64,000 nucleotides of DNA from Aphrocallistes beatrix (taxonomy: Eukaryota > Porifera > Hexactinellida > Sceptrulophora > Aphrocallistidae). Position numbers and translations under genes: made by a program. The stretch is from contig OY725489.1 in NCBI GenBank assembly GCA_963281255.1, positions 3,906,001 through 3,970,000 of the forward strand, read 5' to 3'. Below, one piece after another: positions 1-9,514 of this stretch; the stretch's first letter is position 1, and each line of letters opens with the position of its first letter. A model generated the notes under the pieces. That model was not told the origin of the DNA, searched no databases, and saw only the letters and a list, made by a program, of their open reading frames with translations.

Positions 1-386
1 ATACGACATTTGTAGTTACAAGTTTGAATTGTATTATCATATGGTTTGTAGAGAGAAGAGGTAATGGATATCCTCCAACTCTGGACACGAGAAGCTTATT
101 CTGAACGTGACGAAAACCCTACTGTCCAGACTAGACACTGCACTGAATATGTTCACAAGGTATTATACCCAGTAGTAAGTGAATGTACTATTTCTTAATT
201 AATTATTTAAAAAATGCAGATATTTTAAAATACTACTACATTTTAATTGTTTTTTTACTTTGAGGTCTGCGAACACTTGGAAACAGAATTGCTTCTCAGG
301 AAATTTGCATCCGGTGATGAAAATTTTCCTTTCAAGTTACCAGCTCTATCCAACACTGGGCCTTTGTTTCAGCCGATAACCAAACA

Positions 387-978
387 ATGGCAAAAAGAAT
401 ATGTGTAGAACTTGGAATTGATTTTATTGAGAACTTTGAACAACAACCTACACTTACTGGATCTCTTCTCTCCAAATTAATTCCATGGCAGACGGAGAAG
501 ATTGGGATGGATGGGAACTGTTTTTTTTCGGTGTATATCTAAGATGATATCAGGCAGTGAAAAGCATTATACTAAACTTAGGGCAGAAGTCTGTAGATTC
601 ATGGTGACTCGAGGAAAACCGATTATCAACTGCTATCTCAAGACTATTAGTAAGGATACGTCTCCGGTTTCCTACTTAAAGAAGTCAGCTATGACTGAAG
701 ATGGAATTTGGGCAACGGATGTCGAAGTGCTAGCTGTATCCTGTATGCTGACTTCTGATATTTTCATCTCCACTAAACAGTACGATGCCAACAAGCTCAG
801 GACGCGAACCATCTGGAACAGATATTCAGGCTGTTTAGATCATATCAGAGATCCCCAAAGTGTCTGCCTCTATATATCCAATTTACACCACACTCATTAC
901 GAACCAGTCATTCGCCTAATTAACTCAGAATATGAATCCTTTACGTTAGAAAATCCTAGCGACATCTACCTGATCTAA
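387..978 (+). pseudogene. OTU-family cysteine protease fragment
   Basis: Two overlapping reading frames together resemble an ovarian-tumour (OTU) domain. An ATG at 387 leads into the nucleophile motif MDGNCFF near 507-530, and the neighbouring frame (502-978) continues with a basic helix region, the segment GIWATDVEVLAV and the C-terminal HYEPV that would hold the catalytic histidine. OTU enzymes cleave ubiquitin-type linkages, and in animal genomes this type is often carried by mobile elements. The copy looks broken at least once. A further open stretch at about 268-405, after a pyrimidine-rich tract ending in AG, may be an upstream exon. This OTU is clearly different in sequence from the one at 41008-41643, so it belongs to another lineage. 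I cannot tell whether it is a host gene relic or an element relic. Confidence 0.55.
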
Positions 979-1215
979 TCTAATGGAACCACCCTTTCAG
1001 TACACCTCATATTTTCTTAGTATGACTTATATACTATTAGTTATGCAATTATTAAATTCAACAATACATATATTCCAGTTAGAATTTAGAAAAATAATTT
1101 CACAAAACCGGGGTTGCTTAATTAATTTATTAATAGTAACAAATTGATATAATATCTGTTTTTTTATCATCAGCAGTAGTACATTCTAAGAGGTTTTGGA
1201 GTTTAATTAATAACA
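979..1215. other. AT-rich spacer, nothing recognised
   Basis: No open frame, repeat or RNA motif was recognised between the OTU fragment and the Tc1-type MITE. The sequence is AT-rich with many stops in all frames. Confidence 0.5.
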
Positions 1216-1217
1216 TA

Positions 1218-1693
1218 CACTACCCTACCAAAAGTATTCGTACACCTCAATATTTCCCATTAAAATAGTACTAAATGCGTCTATTACTGAACTGTCATGC
1301 AGTTAAACTAGACGAGATACAGTATATTTGATTTCAGATTCGTATTCTACGCATTTGAATTACCTATTTTAGAGTTTTCAAATCAATTAAGTTTTAACTA
1401 TGCCGAAATTTATCATCATGTGCTACCCTGTGTCACCTATCACCATCTGCTACAGTGGTTGAGACTCTAGAAAAGTGGTACATGGTGGCACAGGTCGGGA
1501 ATTTTAACCTTGGCAATTAGCAATTGATTTGAAACTTCGAAAATAGGTAATTCAAATGCGTAGAATACGAATCTGAAATCAAATATACTATATCTCTTAT
1601 ATTTTAACTGCATGATCATTCTTTAATATAGCCATTTTAGTACTATATTAATGGGAAATATTGAGGTGTACGAATACTTTTGGTAGGGCAGTG
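1218..1693. mobile_element. Tc1-type MITE, near-palindromic, 476 bp
   Basis: The left end reads CACTACCCTACCAAAAGTAT and the right end is its near-perfect inverted complement (TTTTGGTAGGGCAGTG). The element is flanked on both sides by TA (1216-1217 and 1694-1695), the target duplication of the Tc1/mariner superfamily. The inverted repeats run far inward: the stretch around 1330-1375 is repeated in reverse at about 1545-1590, so most of the element can fold back. There is no coding capacity. A close relative lies at 27854-28320 and a one-ended piece starts at 15247. Confidence 0.85.
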
Positions 1694-1695
1694 TA

Positions 1696-2516
1696 CTTGT
1701 ACTTGGTTATCATGTAACAGGACTTTGTTGATGATTGGATTTTTAATGATGACTTGATCATTTTTAGTTACGTATTTGAAATTTATACCTCCCTTAACAT
1801 CCGTTTAACTTACAATATTGGAATGCTTCTCAGTAATATTCATAAACTATCTATTGCGTTCCTATATACACTTCACTTTTCTGAGAATTGCTGATGATAT
1901 TTCCTATATTATCTCATCACCTGGAAGGAAGGGCTAGACCACACATGTCGATGCAATTGTAGGCTCAAGCAATGAATATAAATAACAATATCTGCCCTAT
2001 TATTTATCAGTCCTAACTTGCAAATCGCAACTCATACTGGGAACACGCAACTCGTAGGATCTTCGCTCATCTGGGGAGGCAGGCCTAACTTGCGCACTGA
2101 TTTATGGATGGTAGTATATGCTTCTGGGCATGTTGATTTACACCTACAATTGTTTTATTCTCAGCCTTCAATGACCTAAATTGGCTGAGTGTGCAAAGCT
2201 GAAATTTCTAATTATATAGACGTGGTAATGACGTCTCAATCTCGTGGTCTTTCAACATTTTCGTCTTTGGTGTCTGAACTCAATGGAACCATACCTTAAA
2301 CTATGGATAACAATATTCGCATTAGAAGTTTGTATTCACTTTTTACTAATTTTAATTGTACCATGGATCAGAATGTAAGAGTCCGAAAAATTTGTGGTAA
2401 ATGCTTACATGTTTATTTTAAACGATTCTGACTTTTTCGTGCAGAATAATTAGTTGAAAAGTTTGAAATTTTCAGATATAATAACATATTGGATTGATAA
2501 TTATTGAACCGCAATA
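1696..2516. other. Gene-free spacer
   Basis: AT-rich DNA between the Tc1-type MITE and the mariner element. No reading frame of note, no repeat shared with the rest of the window and no RNA gene was seen. Confidence 0.5.
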
Positions 2517-2518
2517 TA

Positions 2519-3828
2519 CGAGGGTTGTCCCATAAGTTCGTAGACTTTTTATTATATAACGATACCTAGCTCAGCCGCATAACTAGTTAAAATTAAACCA
2601 TATAGTATGATTGATACTAGTTACAAACTGAATATTAGTTACTTATATCAGTATAATTTACCTCCTATTGTAATTAATTCTGTATTTAGACTATTTTCTA
2701 TTTATGGAGAATTTTGAAGAAGGAAAACGGTCATTTGGTTTTTATGGAAACAAGGGAAATCAGGTGCAGAGATCTATCGTGAGATGTTGGGTGTTTATGG
2801 AGTTAATTGTCCTTCAAAACCAATGGTGTATAAGTGGATTGAGCGTTTTGCAGATGGTTACGACACTGTCGAAGAGCTCAAGCGGACTGGCCGACCCGTC
2901 AGCTCCACGACGAAAGGAAATGTTGACTTGGTACTGAAAACAATGGATCAAGACCGGCGAATCACCGTGAGACAATTAGAGGAGGTTTTAGGAATCCCGA
3001 AAACTTTCATTCATACAATTGTTACTGAACATCTATCAATGACGAGAATTGTGGCTAGATGGGTCCCGAAACTTTTGTCCGATGTTCAAAAGAATCAGAG
3101 GAAGTCAGTATGTAAGGATCTTTTACGAAGATGCAAGCGGGAGAAAGACTTTCTTAATCAAATCGTGATAGGAGATGAATCCTGGTTTCATTTCTATGAG
3201 CCAGAATCTAAATTTCAATCATCTCAGTGGAAAAGATTAGGTGAACCTGTACCAATTAAGGCAAAGTCCACTCCCTCGGCCGGAAAGCGGATGTCTACTG
3301 TTTTTTGGGATCGGGATGGAATCCTTCTCATTGATTGGTTGCCATAAAAAGTTACGATTAGGAGCGATTATTATATCACAATACTTGAACAATTACGTGA
3401 GGTAATCAAGCGTGAGAGGAGAGGGAAGTTAACGTCTGGAGTACGATTACTGCATGATAATGCCACACCTCATACAAGCAGTAAGACAAAGGATGCCATC
3501 AAAAAACTAGGCTTTGAAATTTTACCTCACCCACCCTACAGCCCAGATTTGGCCCCTAGTGACTACTGGCTCTTTGGGGAAATGAAAAGGCCCCTTAGAG
3601 GAAAGAGATTTTCTACGTTAAAGGACCTCCAGTCCGCCGTTTATTTCTGGCAAAAAGGTACCCCACAAATATTCTTTGCTACCGGCATTGAGAAGTTGCC
3701 AGAACGTTGGCAGAAATGCATAATGTTGGAAGGTGGTTATATTGAAAAATGCAATATAAATATCTAACCTCAGTTTATTTATTTGATTTTTTATTTAAAA
3801 TTTCTACGAACTTATGGGACAACCCTCG
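2519..3828 (+). mobile_element. mariner transposon, full length (1310 bp)
   Basis: Inverted repeats of about 27 bp beginning CGAGGGTTGTCCCATAAG sit at both ends, each flanked by TA (2517-2518 and 3829-3830). Length, end sequence and the single encoded DD34D transposase are those of the mariner family. Element ends are almost identical to one another, so the copy is not very old, but the transposase gene carries a frameshift and a stop, so it is not autonomous. Confidence 0.93.
2704..3767 (+). pseudogene. mariner transposase, two lesions
   Basis: Cut-and-paste transposase that would bind the element's inverted repeats and integrate at TA. The start at 2704 gives the typical mariner opening (MENFEEGK). 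The frame then shifts near 2725-2730, after which the frame containing 2784 reads VIWFLWKQGKSGAEIYRE and continues through the helix-turn-helix region. A single in-frame TAA at 3345-3347 interrupts it, and the same frame resumes to 3767. Catalytic triad residues are all present: D in GDESWFHF, D in LLHDNATPHT and D in SPDLAPSDYW, with 34 residues between the last two (DD34D). The WVPKLL linker motif region is also visible (RWVPKLLSD). Apart from the frameshift and the stop the gene is full length, about 345 codons. Confidence 0.93.
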
Positions 3829-3830
3829 TA

Positions 3831-4730
3831 TATATATATTTCAATCAATTCCAAAATTGATCATAATGAATTTATATTGTTAATATAAATTTAATATTGT
3901 TTTGAACCATGGATAAATGACTTAGTGTTGTATTCACTTATAGTTAAAATGACAATCCTCACAAACTTTTATAATTTCGTTCTCAGAATTTGTTCATTCT
4001 ATAAGCTTTATGTTACCATATTATAAGCTCTAAGCCTAATGCTTTAAATATTACCGTACAGATTTTCAAATTGATTACCCTCATCAAAGTTTTAGATGAA
4101 TACGTCAAAAAAAAGTCAAAAAATATACTAAATTTTGAATAAATTCAGTAAATCAGGTGGCAATGTAAAAATTTGCACTTTTTAACGAAAAACGCTCAGT
4201 CGAAATTAAGGATGTATATCAATTAAGAGATATTCGATGTCAAATGAAGTTTCTTAAGATACCAAAATAGTTGAATTCGAGGAAAGTTGATGTATTATTA
4301 CCTATAGCAACGGAGATTTTGAATTTTAAAAAATACATCGGGTTCAAATAGTGGTGTCACTGATGTTAGACGCTCATTTTAACTATATTGATATACCCGA
4401 GTTGACATATATCACAGTTTATGATAATAATTGAGCACAAACCACTTTTCCATCCATATGTAATACAATGGATGTATACGGAAACGTTAAAGAACTATCT
4501 ATATTTGGTTTGTGATCGAACTATTATTCATTTTACCAAGTTATCTTAAGTGTGACTCCTAATTAATCATTGTTTGAAATATTATTCTAATTTATTGGAT
4601 TTTTATTCTAGTTTCAAGCAAGCAACTTTATTAATTTTTGTATTAAATACTTTGTCCTGAGTTCCAGTGAAGACAAAGGATGGAGATTTTCCTGACCCTT
4701 TGATAATCACTGTAGTTTGTGTTTTGTGTT
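3831..4730. other. Gene-free AT-rich spacer
   Basis: No open reading frames of note, tandem repeat or shared interspersed repeat was recognised in this stretch between the mariner element and the hammerhead-like motif. Confidence 0.5.
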
Positions 4731-4748
4731 ATAACGGCAGTTGTGTTG

Positions 4749-4801
4749 TGCCGTCCAGTGTTAAACTACACTGCTGATGAAGCCAAAAGGCATAAACGGA
4801 C
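4749..4801 (+). ncRNA. Hammerhead-ribozyme-like motif (degenerate)
   Basis: The order of elements is that of a hammerhead ribozyme: GTC at 4753-4755 (cleavage would follow the C), a perfect 6-bp stem I (CAGTGT 4756-4761 with ACACTG 4768-4773), the invariant core CTGATGA at 4774-4780, a short stem II (GCC 4782-4784 with GGC 4789-4791), then AAAC at 4794-4797 and a 3-bp stem III (CCG 4751-4753 with CGG 4797-4799). Two positions depart from consensus: the base pair closing stem II next to the core (A4781 and A4792) and the G of GAAA (T4793). Such motifs occur in animal retrozymes and Penelope-like elements. Probably a decayed copy; an alternative hairpin (4734-4754) competes with it. Confidence 0.4.
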
Positions 4802-4891
4802 AATTTATTATCATTAAGTAAATAGTTTATATCAATAAATTATTATCAATACTATTAAAGCTCGATTAATGTGTATATTTAAAAATAATTA

Positions 4892-5058
4892 CAGTGAAGA
4901 TTGGATATAACGACGTACCATCGGGCAAGAGAAAAATGTCGTTATTTGCGATCTGTCACGATATTCGATCTTAGGGTCACACACACAATATACGCTTAGT
5001 TCAAGGGCAAGGAAAATGGTCGCTATTTGTGATTTGTCGTTATATCCAATCTTCACTG
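4892..5058. mobile_element. Tigger/pogo-like MITE, 167 bp
   Basis: Terminal inverted repeats starting CAGTGAAGATTGGATATAAC, flanked by TA on both sides, with no coding capacity. The CAGT start, TA duplication and small size suit non-autonomous Tigger/pogo elements of the Tc1/mariner superfamily. It sits inside the TA tract of a family A copy. Confidence 0.75.
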
Positions 5059-5251
5059 TATATATATATATATTTGACTATGGCTCCACTAAGTCATGAG
5101 CTCAGACAAAATTTCGACTCATCATGGAATTATGACGTCATTGTAACCTTTTTATAATGATAAATTTCAGTTTTTCGACTATAACTCAGTCATTTTAGTT
5201 GATAAAAGGCTGAGATTTTAATAGAATGTGGATATTAATACACCTCACATA

Positions 5252-5504
5252 CATAGGCGTCGGAAATGGCCCGGCCCGAATGCTCCGGGGTCGGCCCAAT
5301 CGATTCCGGGGCCGCTACATTCACGACATAATACAGCTTGATACACGGTTCTAGGACTTTGGGAATGTATCGGGTAAGCTTTTACCCAGCCAGGTAGGCC
5401 CTCCGGGCCTATCCGGCCCATAACCAACGATACCGGGTAGAGCAGGGCAACCCCTTAGGGCCGCCCGGCCCATGCCAGGTGGCCGGGTAGATCCGACGCC
5501 TATG
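5252..5504. mobile_element. GC-rich hAT-like MITE, 253 bp
   Basis: Ends CATAGGCGTCGGA and TCCGACGCCTATG form inverted repeats, and the flanks carry a perfect 8-bp duplication CTCACATA (5244-5251 and 5505-5512). The 8-bp duplication points to the hAT superfamily. It is strikingly GC-rich against its surroundings and matches the 25899-26186 insertion in its ends. No coding capacity. Confidence 0.85.
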
Positions 5505-5699
5505 CTCACATATCATGCAACTATCATCAAAAAAATGATGACTCATCACTCTGTTATGACGTCATCATTATGCATCAAAATGTTGAAAATTGACAAATTT
5601 GGTAATTTTTCGTCAATATCGATTATAACTGTAGGACAGACATATTTTGGAGATGTATGTATATGCCTTGTAACTAATCAATGTGAGCCCTGGGGCCTT

Positions 5700-6030
5700 A
5701 TTCTCAGATCGACTTAAACTTAAACTTAACTTAAACTTAACTTAAACTTAACTTAAACTAAGTAATTACTTAGTTTTCATTAAGTTTTCTTGACTATACT
5801 TATACTTAAATCCATACTTAGTTTTTTGGTGGAAACTAAGTAAAAACTAAGTAAATACTTAGTTTTTGCGTCGAACTTAAGAACTACTAAGTATTTACTT
5901 AGTTTTTATTAAGTTTTTTTGACTATACTTATACTTAAATTCATACTTAGTTTTTTGTTGGAAACTAAGTAAATACTTAGTTTTTGCGTCGAACTTAAGA
6001 ACTGCTAAGTATTTACTTAGTTTCTACGTC
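5700..6030. repeat. Left subterminal array of ACTTAGT motifs in the Harbinger
   Basis: Begins with tandem CTTAAACTTAA units, then repeated ACTTAGTTTT and AACTAAGTAA in both orientations, so the region is a mosaic of short palindromes. A near-direct duplication of about 120 bp (5755-5885 against 5885-6010) adds to it. Probable binding sites for the element's own transposase or Myb-like protein (inference). Confidence 0.8.
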
Positions 6031-6125
6031 AAAATGATGACAAGATAAATCAAATTGGATATAAATAGTTCGTAGAATTAAACTAAGATTATCAATTCGA
6101 ATCAATAACTTGTATTTCTTCCGAT

Positions 6126-7175
6126 ATGGCATTTGCTCTGTTCCTACTTGAAGTCAATACAGACAATAGTTTGGCAAATCAAAGGGTATTTAGAGATCGG
6201 TTAAATCCCATCGACTCATACAACGATGTTGAATTCATCAACCGTTACAGGATTACCCGTAGCATATTCATTCAACTCCATGAAAAAATTGCAGGATATT
6301 TTCTCAAACCAAGAATATGTAGTTCACATCCGATTCCAAGTATAACCCAATTTGCTGTTGCATTACAGTTTCTGGCGACAGGTTCTTTCCAAACAGTGAT
6401 TGCAACTTCACATGGCGTCTCTCAATCTTCAGTGTCAAGGTGTATTGCAGCTGTAACTGATGCTCTCTGTTCAATTGCCAAGGACTATATAAAATTTCCA
6501 AACCTCCATGAACAATCCCAAGTTCAGCAATCTTTTTTAGAGAAATGCGGATTCCCTTTGGTCATAGGATGTATTGATGGTTCACATGTATCAATAGTTG
6601 CACCATCGAATAATGAAGAAGTATATGTGAATCGGAAAAATGAACACTCCATAAACATCCAAGCCATTTGTGATAGTAATTTGAAATTTATGGATGTTGT
6701 CGCGAAATGGCCTAGCAGTACTCATGATGCTTTTATCTGGAGACAGTCAGGCATCAATCAAGGAATTACCAGCGGGGATATTCCGACTGTGCGTGGATGG
6801 TTCCTCGGTGACAGTGGGTATCCTTTACGACCCAATTTATTGACACCCATCCAAAATCCGAATACGCCGGGAGAAAGAAGATACAACCGTTCTTTTCTGA
6901 AGTCGCGTAAAACAATTGAGTGCGCATTCGGTTTATGGAAGAGCCGTTGGAGGTCAATGCACAGAACGGGAGGTACACTTTGTTATGCACCGGAGAGGGT
7001 TTGCAGACTCGTTATTGCCACCATGGTGCTGCATAACATTTGTATCGAGCATGGATTGCAGTGGGAATCAGAATTTGATGTTGGTGGAGAGGAGGATGAA
7101 GAAACTATATTTCATCATTCTACCACTAGTGGCACTGCTGTTCGCCAATCTGTAATTGATCAGTATTTTAATTAA
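6126..7175 (+). CDS. PIF/Harbinger DDE transposase (HARBI1-like), intact
   Basis: A 349-codon open frame with the DDE_Tnp_4 fold signature. The three catalytic residues are present: D151 in GCIDGSHV, D229 in FLGDSGYPL and E265 in KTIECAFG. A helix-turn-helix-like segment lies at about 92-113 (TSHGVSQSSVSRCIAAVTDA), as expected upstream of the catalytic core. Length suits the family (roughly 350-430 residues) and the end is acidic. The enzyme would cut at the element's inverted repeats in the nucleus, in animal Harbingers together with the Myb-like partner encoded opposite at 7313-8149. The ATG at 6126 is the first in frame. No internal stop or shift is visible, so this is the best preserved transposase in the window. 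No intron is needed to read it. Confidence 0.93.
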   Translation: MAFALFLLEVNTDNSLANQRVFRDRLNPIDSYNDVEFINRYRITRSIFIQLHEKIAGYFLKPRICSSHPIPSITQFAVALQFLATGSFQTVIATSHGVSQSSVSRCIAAVTDALCSIAKDYIKFPNLHEQSQVQQSFLEKCGFPLVIGCIDGSHVSIVAPSNNEEVYVNRKNEHSINIQAICDSNLKFMDVVAKWPSSTHDAFIWRQSGINQGITSGDIPTVRGWFLGDSGYPLRPNLLTPIQNPNTPGERRYNRSFLKSRKTIECAFGLWKSRWRSMHRTGGTLCYAPERVCRLVIATMVLHNICIEHGLQWESEFDVGGEEDEETIFHHSTTSGTAVRQSVIDQYFN

Positions 7176-7312
7176 TTACTCTTATGATATGTGAGACTAT
7201 AAGCACAGAGATACAACTAGATATTTATCACAAATATGCTTAATTATATTGACAGTTATTCCAATCTCTAATTCTTGTACTAAGTTTCTAATACAGGCAA
7301 CGTATAGGCAAA

Positions 7313-8149
7313 CTAATCCTTTTCCTGCTGCTGGTAGAAAGGAGGTGTTGGAAAATATTGTTGCTGTTGGTATCCCTGTGGTAGATGAGTTGAAGGAGGT
7401 AGATGAGGCAATGGATTAGGAGGTTGCATTCCGGAAGAGATCATATTTGACATCAAGTTTATTAGTTTATTCTGATTGGAAATCAACAACTCCAATTTAC
7501 CAACCATTAGTCCTGTGCTAGATGTCATATTTTCCGCTATTACCTCAAGTTTGGAATCTATTCTCTTCAGAATCTCGACTTTTTGTCTTTCATTCTCCAG
7601 AATTCCTTCCTTGAAAGGATCAGTCACTGGGATTTCATTCAATTTCCTCTTCCTTGCAGGTGGCTTCATTGCAATCTCAATCTCTGAACCTGATTGTGAC
7701 CCAAGATCCTGTAATGTTCCTGCTGGACTAATAGCCATATCAAGATCGCTCAAAGGACTGTTAGTTCCCATTGAAAGGTCTATCCCAGCTTCGATTCCTT
7801 CAAAGATTTCCTTTCCCTTGATAGACCTTATCTTTGTTTCCAGCTCCGTCAGCTCAGCTTCAGCAGGTCCACCTCCTGTTTTCCTCATGGATGCCAGTTT
7901 GTCGCTGATAATTGGTTTGTATTTAACCAGAATGTTACACCATTTTTTGGAAACATCCTCTTTGGTTCGTAGTGTCCCATGCTCTTGCGAAATTGAATTA
8001 GCAATTTGTTCCCAGATACAGTTCTTCTCATCAAACGTTAGAGTTGAACTAAATGCGCCAAACAGTTTTGGTTTATTTTCCAAGACCAAATCAACTAGGG
8101 TGGTGATTTCAGAGTTGGAAAAATTCTTTGCTCGAGTTTTAATGGACAT
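7313..8149 (-). CDS. Harbinger Myb/SANT-like DNA-binding protein, intact
   Basis: A 278-codon open frame. Residues about 8-95 form a Myb/SANT-like domain of the type found in fibrinogen-silencer-binding-protein relatives: FSNSEITTLVDLVLENK, CIWEQIANSI, VSKKWCNILVKYKP, followed by the hallmark MRKTGGGPAEAELTELE. The middle is serine/proline-rich and includes a basic cluster (PPARKRKLNE) that could be a nuclear localisation signal. A helical stretch with leucine and isoleucine spacing follows (about 180-240), and the tail is rich in P and Q. In zebrafish and plant Harbinger/PIF elements this second protein binds the transposase and helps it enter the nucleus and bind DNA; the same role is inferred here. 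It is convergent with the transposase gene, 138 bp apart at the 3' ends. Confidence 0.88.
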   Translation of the reverse strand: MSIKTRAKNFSNSEITTLVDLVLENKPKLFGAFSSTLTFDEKNCIWEQIANSISQEHGTLRTKEDVSKKWCNILVKYKPIISDKLASMRKTGGGPAEAELTELETKIRSIKGKEIFEGIEAGIDLSMGTNSPLSDLDMAISPAGTLQDLGSQSGSEIEIAMKPPARKRKLNEIPVTDPFKEGILENERQKVEILKRIDSKLEVIAENMTSSTGLMVGKLELLISNQNKLINLMSNMISSGMQPPNPLPHLPPSTHLPQGYQQQQYFPTPPFYQQQEKD

Positions 8150-8215
8150 TGGTGGAGATCTTGTAGTTTGAAATTATTCTCCATACTTTCTCTGTGTTTT
8201 ATACTCAATTTTTCA

Positions 8216-8690
8216 TTAATTTGTAATAATAATATTGGTTATTACATCAAAGCACTACTATGTCAGTTATTATTCAGCAGCTTCATGTTTACGTAAGATA
8301 TTGAGTGATGAAGACATTCTTATCCGGTGTAAATCAAATCAATGTCTTAAAACCATACAACATTAATGGTGACTACAACAAATAAATAGAGTTCTAATTG
8401 CGATAAAATTGGATCGTATTGTGTTCTTAGTAATAGTTAATATTATACCACAATTTTCTATTAATTTGTAATAATAATATTGGTTATTACATCAAAGCAC
8501 TACTATGTCAGTTATGATTCAGTAGCTGTTTACGTAAGATATTGAGTGATGAAGACATTCTTAATGCGGTGTAAATCAAATCAATGTCGTAAAACCATAC
8601 TACATTAATGGTGACTACAACAAATAACTAGAGCTCTAATTGCGATAAAATTGGATCGTATTGTCTTGCCAATAATTAATATTACATTTA
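8216..8690. repeat. Imperfect ~240-bp tandem duplication inside the Harbinger
   Basis: The sequence starting TTAATTTGTAATAATAATAT near 8216 is repeated from about 8460, with the blocks ATTGAGTGATGAAGACATTC and AATTGCGATAAAATTGGATC in both copies. The second copy differs by a few substitutions and small indels. It lies upstream of the Myb-like gene, in its promoter region. Confidence 0.8.
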
Positions 8691-8769
8691 TTTTCACAAA
8701 TTCCCCTTTTGCAAGGATGTAAAATAATACTTTCTTCATAAAATTGTGAGTTAAGTCACCTTCGAAGTC

Positions 8770-9245
8770 GACTTAAAAAATAAATAAATTTAAGTTAAAA
8801 ACTAAGTATAGACTAAGTAAATACTAAGTATTCCACCAAAACTAAGTAAAAACTAAGTAAAAACTAAGTATTTACTTAGTTTTGCTCTGTGAATACCAAC
8901 TTAGTTTTTGCTAAGTTAACCGTATGAATACTTAGTTTCTACTTAGTTTTTACTTAGTTTTTGATTGAAAACTAAGTAAAAACTAAGTATTTACTTAGTT
9001 TTGCTCTGTGAATACCAACTTAGTTTTTGCTAAGTTAACCGTACGAATACTTAGTTTCTACTTAGTTTTTACTTAGTTTTTGATTGAAAACTAAGTAAAA
9101 ACTAAGTATTTACTTAGTTTTGCTCTGTGAATACCAACTTAGTTTTAGCTGTCTAAGAGAATAAAATACTTAGTTTATACTTAGTTTTCAATCAAAAACT
9201 AAGTTTTACTTAGTTTAAGTTAAGTTTAAGTTTAAGTCGATCTGA
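8770..9245. repeat. Right subterminal array of ACTTAGT motifs in the Harbinger
   Basis: Three nearly identical units of about 110-115 bp, each holding AAACTAAGTATTTACTTAGT and the block GCTCTGTGAATACCAACTTA, run towards the right terminal repeat. The mirror composition of the left array is preserved. Confidence 0.85.
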
Positions 9246-9514
9246 GAATAAGGGCCCAGGTGCCCAAAGTTTACCTAAGGTAAACAAATCCAAAAATATG
9301 GAGAAAACTTAATTTCAACTGTTGAAATGGGGATTTTAAGGTTGTAGATTTCGAATTCTTTGATCATGGACCTAATTTTTCTTCAGCAGTTCTGAATTCA
9401 CGATTCATCTTACTAAATGACGTTTTTTTCTAGAGAAATATAACACAATCAACCGTTTTTTTTAATATCTTCAGCGCCCGTAAGCCGCGCAGCACAAGCA
9501 AGCGAAGCGCGCTT

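Larger units (their letters stand above)
5692..9257. mobile_element. PIF/Harbinger element with both genes open, 3566 bp
   Basis: Terminal inverted repeats (GGGGCCTTATTCTCAGATCG at the left, its complement at the right) continue into long arrays of the subterminal motif ACTTAGTTTTT/ACTAAGTA on both sides. Inside lie a DDE transposase (6126-7175, plus strand) and a Myb/SANT-like protein gene (7313-8149, minus strand), transcribed convergently, the two-gene layout of animal Harbinger elements. The 3-bp flanks are CTG on the left and CAG/AGG on the right, consistent with a CWG target that has since changed by one base. It is inserted in the 3' half of a family A copy. Confidence 0.9.

Noticed and set aside
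7476-8171. 231-codon plus-strand frame inside the Harbinger
   Set aside because: It is the shadow of the Myb-like gene on the opposite strand and has no family resemblance.
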